A stretch of 30,186 nucleotides of DNA from CAYYJM01 sp964471755 (GCA_964471755.1 CAYYJM010000048.1:1-30186), one strand, 5' to 3'; counted from the first letter of the stretch, positions 17,307 through 26,597 are shown. Numbers and translations: made by a program. The notes: generated by a model not told the origin, from the letters alone.

Positions 17307-20300
17307 TCAGCCGAAGAACTTATTCCACAGGCCGCCACCGCCGGCGGTCTCCAGGCGCTTCAGGGCCGCCTGGGCGTCGGTATCGCCCTGCGCGGCGGCG
17401 AGCCGATACCAGTGCCGGGCCTGCTCGAGATCCTTCTCGACTCCCTGGCCACGCTCGTACAGGCGGGCCAGGTTGAACTGCGCGTAGACGTTCCCCTTCT
17501 CGGCCGAGCCGCGATACCAGCGGGCCGCCTGCACCAGATCGACCTCGGTGCCCCAGCCGTTCTCAAGCATTCGGCCGAGGTTGTTCATGGCGTTGACGTG
17601 ACCGCGCTCGGCCGCCAGGCGGAACCAGCGCAGCGCCTCCGGGTAGCTCTTGGTCACGCCGAGCCCTTCCTGATACATCCAGCCGAGACTGTCCATGGCG
17701 TAGGCGCTGTTCTTCTCGGCCGCCTTGCGATACCACTTGATCGCCTCGTTGTAATCCTTGGGCACGCCGAGGCCCTCGCGGTAGAGCCAGCCGAGGTTGG
17801 CCATCGCGTCCTCGTCGCCCTGGTCGGCGGCCTTGCGGAACCAGCGCGCGGCCGCGGCCGGATCCTTGGCCACGCCCTTGCCGTCCCGGTAGAGCATGCC
17901 GAGGTTGTACTGGGCCGACACGTTGCCCTGCTCGGCCGCCTTCGTGTACCAGCGAGCGGCCTCGACCAGGTTCGCAGCGACGCCCCAGCCGTTCTGATAG
18001 GCCCGACCGACGTTGTTCTGAGCGTTGGCGCTGCCCTTCTCGGCCGCCCTGCGGAACCACTGGAACGCCTCAGCCGGATCCTTCTCGACGCCGAGCCCCT
18101 CCTGATACATCCAGCCGAGGCTGTCCATGGCGTAGGCACAATCCTTCTCGGCCGCCTTGTGATACCAGTAGAGGGCCTGCTTGTGGTCCTTGCTGGTGGC
18201 GTGTCCCTCGCGATAGAACCAGCCGAGGTTGGCCATCGCGTCCTCGTCGCCCTGCTCGGCGGCGAGCTTGAACCACTTGAAGGCCTCAGTGTAGTCGCGG
18301 GAGACGCCCCGGCCGTCGCGGTAGAGCAGGGCCAGGTTGTACTGACCGTAGACGTTGCCCTGCTCGGCCGCCTTCGTGTACCAGCGCACGGCCTCGGCCA
18401 GATCCTGGGCGACGCCCCAGCCGTACTGATAGCAGCGGCCCAGGTTGTTCTGACCGTTGGAGTGCCCCTTCTCGGCGGCCCGACGGAACCACTTGGCCGC
18501 CTCGGCGTCGTTCTTCGGCACGCCCTGGCCGTTCTGGTAGAGGGTGCCGATGTTGTCCATCGCCGACAGGTTGCCCTTCTCGGCCGCCTTCTGGAACAGA
18601 CGCATGGCCTCGGCGAAGTCCTGCTTGACGCCCCAGCCGTTGCGGTGGAGCGTGCCGAGATTGTTCAGCCCGAAGCCGTTGCCCTTCTCGCCCGATCGGC
18701 TGTACCAGCGAGCGGCCTCGGAGTAGTCGCGAGCCACGCCCCAGCCGTTCTGGTAGCAGCGGCCCAGATTGTTCATCGCGTTGGCGTCGTCCTTCTCGGC
18801 CGCCAGTCGAAACCAGCGCACGGCTTCGGCGTAGTCCTGCTTGACGCCCATGCCCTGCTGATGGAGCCAGCCGAGCGAATCCATCGCGTAGGGCAGGCCC
18901 TGATCCGCGGCCAGCCGATACCAGCGATGCGCCTCGGCGTAGTCCCTGGAGACGCCGAGTCCCTCACGATACTGCCAGCCGAGATTGGCCTGCGCGTCCG
19001 GATCGCCCTGCTCGGCGGAGAGACGGAACCATTTCAGGGCCTCGGCGTAACTCTGGGCGACGCCGAGACCATCGCGGCACATGACGCCCAGATTGTAACG
19101 GCCCAGGATGTGGCCCTTCTCGGCCGACTGACGATAGAGCGCCGCCGCCTCGGCGTGATTCTGCGGCAGACCGCGACCGTTCTGATACATCACGCCGAGC
19201 GTGTTCGCCGCACCGGGGTTGCCACGCTGGACGGCCATCCGATACCAGCGGATGGCCTCGACATCGTCGCGCGGAACGTGCGTGCCGTGGTAGTAGAGAT
19301 CGCCCAGGTTATTCATCGCCGGGCCGTAACCCTGATCGGCCGCCAGGCGATACAGACGGAGCGCCTCGGGAATGTCGCGATCGGTGCCGGCTCCGAGCTG
19401 CAGGCACCAGGCGTAGAGGAATTGACCGGCAAAGGAACCGCGCTGGGCCGCCTCCTTCCACATGAACCAGTATTCGCTCGCCCGGCCGCGGATGTACTCC
19501 CAGCCGCGATCGCGAAGGGTGGCCGTCTCGCAGTCGCGCAGATCCTGGGCCAGGCCCGCATCGGGCACCGGCGAGCCCGTTGTCGGCATCGTCGGAGCCG
19601 GCGTTGGCGTCGGCTCCAGCACCGGCAGCGCGTCGCTGACCGTCTCGCCCTGAGGCCGCCACACGGGATCATCCAGCGACAGTACGGGGATGACCGGCTT
19701 CTTCTCCTCGCGCTGCGGTGTCGCCGTCGGGGTCGTTCGGCGTACCGGAGTCGGCGTGGGCGTTGCAGTCTGAGTTGGCGTGGGCGTCGGTGTGGGGGTC
19801 TGGGTCGGCGTCGGAGTCGGCGTCGGAGCCGTCGTCGGGACCACGGGAACGGCGGCGAGGCGTTCGAGGATCACCTTGAAGCTCTTGATCCGGCCAGACG
19901 GGTCTTCCTCGATGCAGCCCTCGATCAGTTCGATCAGGGCGTCGTCCTTGAGGCCGCGCCAGTGACGCGGCGTTGGCAGCGGCGTGCGAAACAGGGCGAA
20001 GCAGAGCGTCTTGCCGAAGCCGTAGATGTCGGAGGCAGCTCCGACCTTCTGACCGGGCAGCTTGCCCATCTGCTCCGGGGCGGCGTAGTCGAGCGTGCCG
20101 GCGATGCTGGTGCCGAGCATCGTCTGGGCCAGGGCGTCGGCGTTGCTCAGAGTCGCGTGAACCACCTGCCGACGCAGGGCCAGGCCGAAGTCGATGACCT
20201 TGACCTGCCAGCCGCTGGTGACCTTGCGAAGGAGGATGTTGCCGGGCTTCAGGTCGCGGTGCAGGATGCTGCGTTCGTGAGCGGCGAGCATCCCCTCGGC

Positions 20301-21884
20301 GATCTGCCGGGCCAGCAGGCGGACCTCCTCCGGCGACAGCGGGCCGTCCTGACGAACGACATCCTCCAGCGGCGTGCCGTCGAAGAAGTCCATCATCAGG
20401 TACGGTCGGGTCTGGTTCGGATCGGCGAAGCCGCAGTCACGCAGTCGGATGATGGAGGGATGATCGAGTTCCTCCAGGGCGCTGGCCTCGGCGAAGACGT
20501 CCTCCAGGTTGCGGTCCAGTTCCTCGATGCGCAGGGCCTTGATGACGATGCGGGCCTTGGAGAAGCGATGGCGACAGAGGAAGACGATGCCGAAGCCGCC
20601 CGCGCCGAGGATGGTTTCCGGCTCGTAGCGTTCCTGCGGGAACAGGCCGTACTTCTCGGAGGCGATCCGGTTTGCTTCGCGGTAGGCGTTCAGGGCCAGG
20701 GTCCAGTTGCGCTGCTCGATGGCGGCGAGGAAGCTCTGGTAGAAGCCGGTCGCCTGGGCGGCCAGTTCGACCGGCATCTTGGCCAGGGCCTGGAACTCCT
20801 GCAACGCTCCGGCGTAGTCGCCAGCAGCCAGTTCGAGGCGGCCGATGGCGTCGAGCAGAGCCGGCAGCTTCACGCGCTGGTCCTCGGGCAGCGCCCGATA
20901 GCGGGCGACGAGAGCCTTGACCAGGGCCCGTTCCTGCTCGCTCCGCAGCGACATGCTGTCGCGCGGATGGAGCATCCGCTCGTGCAGATTGTCGAGTTTC
21001 TGGCCCAGACGCAGCACCTCGCCGTAGATCGATTCCTGGCCGGTGCCCTGTTTCTTCATCTCCTCGCGCAGATCGAGCAGGTCGCCGCGGACGGCGATCA
21101 GGCCGGAGAGGATCTCGGTCAGGTCGGCTTCCATGCGGCTCAGACCACGATCGATCGTGCGCAGGCCGTCGGCCAGGGAGTTGAAGCCGTGGGTCATTCC
21201 TTCCTGAAGCTGATCGACCTGCTCGTACATCATGCCGCGGAACAGCTCGGCGTTGCTGGCGATCTCACGACGGAAGAAGAACCGCACGGCCAGGGCCAGG
21301 AGCGGCGTCGCGTCGGCGTTCGGCCGCAGACGGAGCAGTTCGGCCAGGCGGTGGAGCCCTTCCTGTTCCAGCCGGCCGGCCATGCGGTTCATGGCCTGCC
21401 ACTCGGCCTGGCAGAGGGAGGTCGGATCGGCGAAGCGGGCGAACTCGGCGGTGCATTCGGCCGTTTTCTGCGGATCGAAGTTGTCGCCGGGGATCAGGCT
21501 GCGCTTGCGAGCGAGCTTGAGTTCCTCCAGGCAGAGGCCGCGAAAGTTGTCGTCGTTGACGCCGGGCAGCGGGCTGCTGTCGAGGAACTGGCGGACCTGA
21601 TCGCGAAAGGCTTTTTCGTCGCCGCGATCGCGCAGGCGCGACCACCACGACTCGCCGGCCAGGGCGATCTCGAAGGATCGCCAGGCGCGATCGCTGGCAC
21701 GCTGCAAGGCGTTGGGAAGATCGCTGCTCTGGTCGCGAAAGCGGTTGACGAGATAGCCGACGAGTTTACCGCTTGCCAGGGCTGGAGCGGCGACGACGAG
21801 TGCATCGACGGGATCGACGACGTTGCTGATCCCGGCAAGAATCGGCCGCATGGCCAGCGAGACGAGATCGGGAAGAAGCGACAT
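17307..21884 (-). CDS. Ser/Thr protein kinase with about 20 Sel1 repeats
   Basis: 1525 residues from ATG 21884, with AGGGAGAA about 8 nt upstream. Residues 1-400 are helical, with a probable coiled coil (about 225-320) and a TPR-like hairpin just before the kinase. The kinase domain is at about 420-680: L-G-A-G-G-F-G-I-V (426-434), H-R-D-L-K-P-G-N (542-549), D-F-G (565-567) and A-A-P-E-Q. All key residues are intact (RD kinase). A Thr-Pro repeat linker runs from about 685 to 730. Nineteen 36-37-residue Sel1 repeats plus one partial run from about 813 to the end, with the pattern A-x-x-N-L-G-x-x-Y-x-x-G-x-G-V. Sel1 arrays form curved scaffolds that bind proteins. No clear transmembrane helix is seen; the Thr-Pro linker may be a flexible spacer. 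It converges on the kinase-TPR gene with 19 bp between them. Confidence 0.95.
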   Translation of the reverse strand: MSLLPDLVSLAMRPILAGISNVVDPVDALVVAAPALASGKLVGYLVNRFRDQSSDLPNALQRASDRAWRSFEIALAGESWWSRLRDRGDEKAFRDQVRQFLDSSPLPGVNDDNFRGLCLEELKLARKRSLIPGDNFDPQKTAECTAEFARFADPTSLCQAEWQAMNRMAGRLEQEGLHRLAELLRLRPNADATPLLALAVRFFFRREIASNAELFRGMMYEQVDQLQEGMTHGFNSLADGLRTIDRGLSRMEADLTEILSGLIAVRGDLLDLREEMKKQGTGQESIYGEVLRLGQKLDNLHERMLHPRDSMSLRSEQERALVKALVARYRALPEDQRVKLPALLDAIGRLELAAGDYAGALQEFQALAKMPVELAAQATGFYQSFLAAIEQRNWTLALNAYREANRIASEKYGLFPQERYEPETILGAGGFGIVFLCRHRFSKARIVIKALRIEELDRNLEDVFAEASALEELDHPSIIRLRDCGFADPNQTRPYLMMDFFDGTPLEDVVRQDGPLSPEEVRLLARQIAEGMLAAHERSILHRDLKPGNILLRKVTSGWQVKVIDFGLALRRQVVHATLSNADALAQTMLGTSIAGTLDYAAPEQMGKLPGQKVGAASDIYGFGKTLCFALFRTPLPTPRHWRGLKDDALIELIEGCIEEDPSGRIKSFKVILERLAAVPVVPTTAPTPTPTPTQTPTPTPTPTQTATPTPTPVRRTTPTATPQREEKKPVIPVLSLDDPVWRPQGETVSDALPVLEPTPTPAPTMPTTGSPVPDAGLAQDLRDCETATLRDRGWEYIRGRASEYWFMWKEAAQRGSFAGQFLYAWCLQLGAGTDRDIPEALRLYRLAADQGYGPAMNNLGDLYYHGTHVPRDDVEAIRWYRMAVQRGNPGAANTLGVMYQNGRGLPQNHAEAAALYRQSAEKGHILGRYNLGVMCRDGLGVAQSYAEALKWFRLSAEQGDPDAQANLGWQYREGLGVSRDYAEAHRWYRLAADQGLPYAMDSLGWLHQQGMGVKQDYAEAVRWFRLAAEKDDANAMNNLGRCYQNGWGVARDYSEAARWYSRSGEKGNGFGLNNLGTLHRNGWGVKQDFAEAMRLFQKAAEKGNLSAMDNIGTLYQNGQGVPKNDAEAAKWFRRAAEKGHSNGQNNLGRCYQYGWGVAQDLAEAVRWYTKAAEQGNVYGQYNLALLYRDGRGVSRDYTEAFKWFKLAAEQGDEDAMANLGWFYREGHATSKDHKQALYWYHKAAEKDCAYAMDSLGWMYQEGLGVEKDPAEAFQWFRRAAEKGSANAQNNVGRAYQNGWGVAANLVEAARWYTKAAEQGNVSAQYNLGMLYRDGKGVAKDPAAAARWFRKAADQGDEDAMANLGWLYREGLGVPKDYNEAIKWYRKAAEKNSAYAMDSLGWMYQEGLGVTKSYPEALRWFRLAAERGHVNAMNNLGRMLENGWGTEVDLVQAARWYRGSAEKGNVYAQFNLARLYERGQGVEKDLEQARHWYRLAAAQGDTDAQAALKRLETAGGGGLWNKFFG
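17502..18365 (-). repeat. Two adjacent 432-bp super-repeats (four Sel1 units each)
   Basis: Units 11-14 and 15-18 of the Sel1 array form two tandem four-unit blocks. The DNA match is direct: ccgaggttggccatcgcgtc occurs at 17791 and 18223, and tgatacatccagccgag at 17671 and 18103, both exactly 432 bp (4 x 108) apart. Units 4-7 (about 18690-19121) look like an older, more diverged copy of the same order. Confidence 0.85.
19735..19835 (-). repeat. Thr-Pro-coding low-complexity tract in the kinase linker
   Basis: On the plus strand the tract is built from ggcgtcgg/ggcgtgg-type repeats that encode alternating Thr and Pro (with some Gln) on the minus strand. It separates the kinase domain from the Sel1 array and probably acts as an extended linker. 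Such tracts are prone to length change by slippage. Confidence 0.85.
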
Positions 21885-21986
21885 GAGCGGTTTTCTCCCT
21901 CAACCGTGTTGGAACCTCCTTCACGGTACACGGCAAACGGCGACTTCGCAACCGCTTCGCCGGGAAAACCGCCGTCCGCCTCGACG

Positions 21987-21999
21987 ACCGGAGTCCGGT
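21987..21999. promoter_or_regulatory. Palindrome between divergent kinase-Sel1 and DUF4058 genes
   Basis: ACCGGA-g-TCCGGT, perfect 6-bp arms around one base, in the 211-bp divergent intergenic region. It could be an operator serving both genes, but a palindrome of this size may occur by chance in GC-rich DNA. Confidence 0.25.
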
Positions 22000-22095
22000 T
22001 GGAAAGCCTGGTTCCTGGCGTCGCGGCCCGGCGGTGTGATACCATCCCGAACAGGTCGAGGGCGGTAAAATCGCAGGAGCTGTGGAGGAACCATC

Positions 22096-22836
22096 ATGCC
22101 GATTCACGACTGGACCCACGTCCAATCCGGGACGTTTCACGACTTCCATCAGGACTGGACGATCGAGATTCGCCGAACCCTCAACGCGGGGCTGCTGCCA
22201 CCGGGATACTTCGCGATGGCCGACCAGCGCGTCGAGGGCCCCGAGCCGGACGTCGTCGCCCTGCAACTGCGGTCGCCGACCAACCAGCCTCCACGCCAGG
22301 TCGGCGGAACGGCCGTTGTCGAGGCGTTACCGCCGCTTCGTCAATCGGCCAGCGTCGCCGCCTCGGTCTACGCCCGCAAGGCCAACCGCATCGTCGTGCG
22401 GAACCAACTCGGCCGTGTTGTCGCCGTCATCGAGGTGCTGTCGCCAGGTAACAAGGACAGCCGCAACGCCGTGCGGGCCTTCGTCGGCAAGGCCATCGAC
22501 TTCCTGCGCAACGGCATCCACCTGCTGCTCATCGATCTGTTCCCGCCGACGCCACGCGATCCGGAAGGCATTCACCAGGCGATCTGGAGCGAACTGACCG
22601 ACGCTCCCTTCGAGGCCCGGCCGGCCGACAAGCCGTTGACCGTCGCCGCGTACGACGCCAGCGAACCGCTGACAGCCTACCTCGAACCGCTGGCGGTCGG
22701 TGACGCGCTGCCCGACGCGCCGCTCTTTCTGGAACCGGGCCTCTGGGTGGCGACGCCGCTGGAAGCGACCTACCAGCGGTCCTGGGACGCCCTGCCCGCG
22801 GTCCTCCGCGACCTGGTCGATCCATCGACCGCGTGA
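22096..22836 (+). CDS. DUF4058 family protein
   Basis: 246 residues from ATG 22096, with GGAGGA 6-7 nt upstream. It opens with M-P-I-H-D-W-T and F-H-D-F-H-Q-D-W, followed by L-L-P-P-G-Y, the standard beginning of DUF4058 proteins, which are common in planctomycetes and cyanobacteria. The central A-V-I-E-V-L-S-P-G-N-K segment (about 117-127) resembles the E-x-x-S-P-x-x-K core seen in Uma2-like PD-(D/E)XK domains. This is a resemblance only; nuclease activity has not been shown for the family to my knowledge. No signal peptide or membrane segment. It is divergent from the Sel1 kinase and converges on the glucan phosphorylase with 52 bp between. Confidence 0.88.
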   Translation: MPIHDWTHVQSGTFHDFHQDWTIEIRRTLNAGLLPPGYFAMADQRVEGPEPDVVALQLRSPTNQPPRQVGGTAVVEALPPLRQSASVAASVYARKANRIVVRNQLGRVVAVIEVLSPGNKDSRNAVRAFVGKAIDFLRNGIHLLLIDLFPPTPRDPEGIHQAIWSELTDAPFEARPADKPLTVAAYDASEPLTAYLEPLAVGDALPDAPLFLEPGLWVATPLEATYQRSWDALPAVLRDLVDPSTA

Positions 22837-22888
22837 CCACCGAGATCGAACCCATCGGCGGCGACCGGGACGCTCACATCCCCCGGCA

Positions 22889-25519
22889 TCATCCCCAGAG
22901 AACCAGGCCCGGCTCGAACGGGTGCGGCAGGTGCGGATGTGCCGGCAGCACACGCACCGCGAAGCCGTGATGGCCCGTCGTCTGACACGGCACCAGGCCG
23001 GTGTAGATCCACACCTTGCCATCGGGGTGACCATTCGTCGTCATCGGCAGCGTCTCGGCCCGAGGGATGTTGCCGGCGTTGTCCAGCAGACCGTGGTAAA
23101 GCTGCACCTCGACGTCCTTCGGGTTCAGGTCGCCCAGAGCGACCCGGACCACGACCTCGAACTTGCCGCCGATGGCCAGCGGATCGTGAGCGCCGCGCGG
23201 CTGCACATCCTCGATGCGGATGTGGCCCCAGCTCCGCTGCACGTTGTGTCGCCACTCGGCCAGGACGCGAGCATTCCGCATGCCGTCGCCGATCAGGGCC
23301 CCGTAGCGCAGGGCGCTCGGCGCGTACGCCTCGGTCACGTACTCGGCTACCATCCGGCCGGTGTTGAACACCGGAGCCAGGGTGCGGATGCTCGCCTTCA
23401 TCATGCGCAGCCACGCCCGCGGCAGGCCGTCGGTGCCACGCTGGTAGAACCGCGGCACCAGGTCGTGTTCGATCAGGTCGTACATGCTTCGACTCTCGAC
23501 GTCGTCCTGATAGGCCCCGTCGGAGTATTCCTCGCCCTTGCCGATGGCGAAGCCGTTCTCGCCGGTGCAGGCCTCGTCCCACCAGCCGTCGAGGATGCTC
23601 AGGTTCAGACCGCCGTTGGCGCAGACCTTCATGCCACTCGTGCCGCTCGCCTCCAGCGGCCGACGCGGATTGTTGAGCCAGACGTCCACGCCCTGCACGA
23701 GGTAGCGCGCGACGTTCATGTCGTAGTCTTCGAGGAAAACGATCCGCCGGCGCAGGTCCGGCCGACGCGACAGGTGATGAATCTCGGCGATCAGCTCCTT
23801 GCCGCCGTGGTCGCGCGGATGGGCCTTGCCCGAGAAGATGATCTGCACCGGCCGATCCTTCGCGTTCAGGATCGCTTCAAGCCGGTTGAGGTCGCGGAAC
23901 AACAGGGTGCCGCGCTTGTAGGTCGCGAAACGCCGGGCGAAGCCGATCGTCAGCGCCTCCGGATCGAGGGCCTCCTCGGCGAGCGCGAACTCGGCCGGCG
24001 TGGCTCCACGAGCCTGCAACTGCTTGCGCAGCCGGCTCCGGGAGAAGGCGACCAGCCGTTCGCGCCGTCGTTCGTGCGTCCGCCACAGTTCCGCGTCGGG
24101 GATGCGATCGATCCGCTCCCAGGCCGATGTCTGGAGCTTGCCGTCCCAGTGCAGGCCGAGGTAACGCTCGTACAGCGCCTGCATGTCGGCCGACACCCAG
24201 CTCTGCGTGTGGATGCCGTTGGTGATCGACCGGATCGGCACCTCGGCCTCGGGCAGTTCCGGCCAGATGCTCTGCCACATCTTCCGCGAGACGACTCCGT
24301 GCAGCTTGCTCACGCCATTGGCGTAATTCGACAGCCGCAGGGCCAGCACCGTCATGCCGAACGGCTCGCTGTGATTGTTCGGGTGCTGCCGACCCAGGCC
24401 GAGGAACTGATTGCGATCCAGCTTCAGAGCCGGGTAGTAGCTGGCGAAGTACTTGTCCATCAGGGCCGGGTCGAAGACGTCGTTGCCGGCCGGCACTGGC
24501 GTGTGCGTGGTGAAGACCGTCCCGGCCGTGACCACCTCGCGGGCCGTGGCGAAGTCGAGCTTCTCCCGCTCCATCAGCTGACGGATGCGCTCCAGGCCGC
24601 AGAAGGCGCTGTGTCCCTCGTTCATGTGGCAGACCACCGGTGGCTTGCCCAGTGCGTGCAGCGCGCGGATGCCGCCGATGCCCAGGATCATCTCCTGGCG
24701 AATGCGCATGTCCGTGTCGCCGCCGTAGAGCCGGGCCGTGATCGCTCGGTCGTCGGCGTGGTTGCGCGGAATGTTCGTGTCGAGCAGATACAGCGGCACC
24801 CGACCGACCTGCAACCGCCAGATGCGGGCATGCACCTCTCGGCCGCCGCGCGCGGTCGCATCGGGAAAGGTCACGCTGATGGTCAGCGGTTCGCCGTTCG
24901 TCGTCGTCTCGGCGATCAGCGGCAGCGAGAAGAAGTCGTTCTCGGGATAGCGTTCCTGCTGCCAGCCGTCGCCGGTGAGGTACTGGCGGAAGTAGCCCTC
25001 ACGGTACATCAGGCAGATGCCGGCCAGGGGCAGACCCAGATCGCTGGCGCTCTTCAGATGGTCGCCGGACAGCACGCCGAGACCGCCGGAGTAGACCGGC
25101 ACGCTCTCGTGGATGCCGAACTCCATGCTGAAGTAGGCGATTCGATAGGCTTCTTCCCGGGCGTTTGGATACGTCTCGTGAAACCAGGTCGCCTTCGAGG
25201 ACAGGTAGCTGTCGAAGTGCCCGGCCACGCGGTCCATCTGGGCCAGGTATCCCTCGTCGTGGCAGAGGCTCTCCAGGCGTTTCTGATCGACGCGGGCCAG
25301 CAGCTTGACCGGGCTGTGTTCGGCTTCCTCGAACAGCTCCGGATCGATGCGGCGAAAGAGCGTGATCGCCTCGGGGTTCCAGCTGTACCAGAGATTGTAG
25401 GCCAGGCGATGAAGGGCGTGCAATCGATCGGGCAGACTGGGTAACACGGTGAACGTTCGGAAGGATCGCGCGGCCATTGGGGTACTCGACGGGTGCGATG
25501 GATCAGCGAGGGCTTCCAT
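22889..25519 (-). CDS. glgP: Alpha-glucan (glycogen) phosphorylase, GT35
   Basis: 876 residues from ATG 25519. GTG 25525 and ATG 25477 are alternatives; the latter has no ribosome site. It belongs to the shorter bacterial/archaeal-type alpha-glucan phosphorylases with a DUF3417-like N-terminus (N-L-W-Y-S-W-N-P-E near residue 43). Other marks are Y-F-S-M-E-F-G-I-H-E-S, Y-S-G-G-L-G-V-L-S-G-D-H and F-S-G-K-A-H-P-R-D. The pyridoxal-phosphate lysine is Lys631 in G-T-S-G-M-K. It cleaves alpha-1,4-glucans with phosphate to release glucose-1-phosphate in the cytoplasm. Other glycogen genes are absent from the window. It is divergent from the UDP-sugar gene (92-bp spacer). Confidence 0.97.
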   Translation of the reverse strand: MEALADPSHPSSTPMAARSFRTFTVLPSLPDRLHALHRLAYNLWYSWNPEAITLFRRIDPELFEEAEHSPVKLLARVDQKRLESLCHDEGYLAQMDRVAGHFDSYLSSKATWFHETYPNAREEAYRIAYFSMEFGIHESVPVYSGGLGVLSGDHLKSASDLGLPLAGICLMYREGYFRQYLTGDGWQQERYPENDFFSLPLIAETTTNGEPLTISVTFPDATARGGREVHARIWRLQVGRVPLYLLDTNIPRNHADDRAITARLYGGDTDMRIRQEMILGIGGIRALHALGKPPVVCHMNEGHSAFCGLERIRQLMEREKLDFATAREVVTAGTVFTTHTPVPAGNDVFDPALMDKYFASYYPALKLDRNQFLGLGRQHPNNHSEPFGMTVLALRLSNYANGVSKLHGVVSRKMWQSIWPELPEAEVPIRSITNGIHTQSWVSADMQALYERYLGLHWDGKLQTSAWERIDRIPDAELWRTHERRRERLVAFSRSRLRKQLQARGATPAEFALAEEALDPEALTIGFARRFATYKRGTLLFRDLNRLEAILNAKDRPVQIIFSGKAHPRDHGGKELIAEIHHLSRRPDLRRRIVFLEDYDMNVARYLVQGVDVWLNNPRRPLEASGTSGMKVCANGGLNLSILDGWWDEACTGENGFAIGKGEEYSDGAYQDDVESRSMYDLIEHDLVPRFYQRGTDGLPRAWLRMMKASIRTLAPVFNTGRMVAEYVTEAYAPSALRYGALIGDGMRNARVLAEWRHNVQRSWGHIRIEDVQPRGAHDPLAIGGKFEVVVRVALGDLNPKDVEVQLYHGLLDNAGNIPRAETLPMTTNGHPDGKVWIYTGLVPCQTTGHHGFAVRVLPAHPHLPHPFEPGLVLWG

Positions 25520-25611
25520 TCCCACTCGCCTTTACTGAGCTAGGATAGTACGCAGCGGGGCGGGATGCAACCACCCCCAACACCTCGGGGACGGATCGGG
25601 AGGGATTAGTC

Positions 25612-26553
25612 GTGCGAACGGTTATCACCGGCGGGGCCGGTTTCATCGGTTCTCATCTCTGCGAGCGCTTCCTGGCGCTGGGCCATGCGGTCGTCTGTGT
25701 CGATAACCTGATCACCGGCAGTCTGGAGAACATCGACCCGTTCCGGGCCAGTCCGAACTTTCAGTTTATCGGCCACAACATCTCCCATCCGCTGGAGATC
25801 GACGGCCCGGTGGACAACGTCCTGCACTTCGCCTCGCCAGCGAGTCCGGTCGATTATCTTCTCTATCCGATCCAGACGCTGAAGGTCGGTTCGCTGGGCA
25901 CGCACAACACGCTCGGTCTGGCCCGGGCCAAGGGCGCACGCTTTCTCCTGGCCAGTACCAGCGAGGTCTATGGCGATCCGCTCATTCATCCACAGCGCGA
26001 GGATTACTTCGGCAACGTGAACATGATCGGGACGCGCGGCTGCTACGACGAGGCCAAGCGCTTCGCCGAGGCGATCACGATGGCGTACCGGCGAGCGCAC
26101 GGCCTGGACACGCACATCGTTCGTATTTTCAATACTTTTGGGCCAAAAATGCGCCTCGACGATGGTCGCGTGCTGCCCAATTTCATGGGCCAGGCTCTCC
26201 GGGGTGAGCCGTTGACGATCTACGGCGACGGCTCCCAGACACGCTCCTTCTGCTTCGTCGATGACCTCGTCGATGGGATCGTCAAGCTGCTGTTCACGGA
26301 CTTCCACGAACCGGTCAATCTGGGCAATCCCAGCGAGATCACGATCCTGGAATTCGCTCGTGAGATCCTCGCCCTGGCCGACAGCCGTAGCACGCTGGAA
26401 TATCGGCCCCTGCCCGAGGACGATCCCAAGGTACGGCAGCCGGACATCACGCGGGCTCGCCAGTTGCTCGGCTGGGAACCGAAGATCGATCGCAGCGAGG
26501 GCCTCCGCCGGACGATGGCCTATTTTCAGGCCCGAGTGCAGAAACGGAGTTGA
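25612..26553 (+). CDS. NAD-dependent UDP-glucuronate decarboxylase-type epimerase (extended SDR)
   Basis: 313 residues from GTG 25612, with GGGAGGGA about 6 nt upstream. NAD-binding T-G-G-A-G-F-I-G (6-13), S-T-S-E-V-Y-G-D (115-122), and catalytic Tyr145 and Lys149 in G-C-Y-D-E-A-K-R. The last motif, with D-N-L-I-T-G and H-P-Q-x-E-D-Y, is typical of UDP-xylose synthases, which oxidise and decarboxylate UDP-glucuronate to UDP-xylose for envelope polysaccharides. dTDP-glucose 4,6-dehydratase or another SDR is a less likely reading. No signal peptide, so cytoplasmic. The downstream exbB gene is 314 bp away and probably a separate unit. Confidence 0.92.
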   Translation: MRTVITGGAGFIGSHLCERFLALGHAVVCVDNLITGSLENIDPFRASPNFQFIGHNISHPLEIDGPVDNVLHFASPASPVDYLLYPIQTLKVGSLGTHNTLGLARAKGARFLLASTSEVYGDPLIHPQREDYFGNVNMIGTRGCYDEAKRFAEAITMAYRRAHGLDTHIVRIFNTFGPKMRLDDGRVLPNFMGQALRGEPLTIYGDGSQTRSFCFVDDLVDGIVKLLFTDFHEPVNLGNPSEITILEFAREILALADSRSTLEYRPLPEDDPKVRQPDITRARQLLGWEPKIDRSEGLRRTMAYFQARVQKRS

Positions 26554-26597
26554 CTCGGAGGGCTCCGTCAAGCCTGCCAGTCGAGGGAATTCCAGGA

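Noticed and set aside
17600..19450. CRISPR-like regular repeats
   Set aside because: The 108-bp periodicity is in-frame Sel1-coding sequence, not short repeats with unique spacers.
17412..22451. Very long plus-strand open frame opposite the Sel1 kinase
   Set aside because: It mirrors the Sel1 repeats in antisense (repeated L-G-R-L-x-x-P units) and has no ribosome site or recognisable domain.
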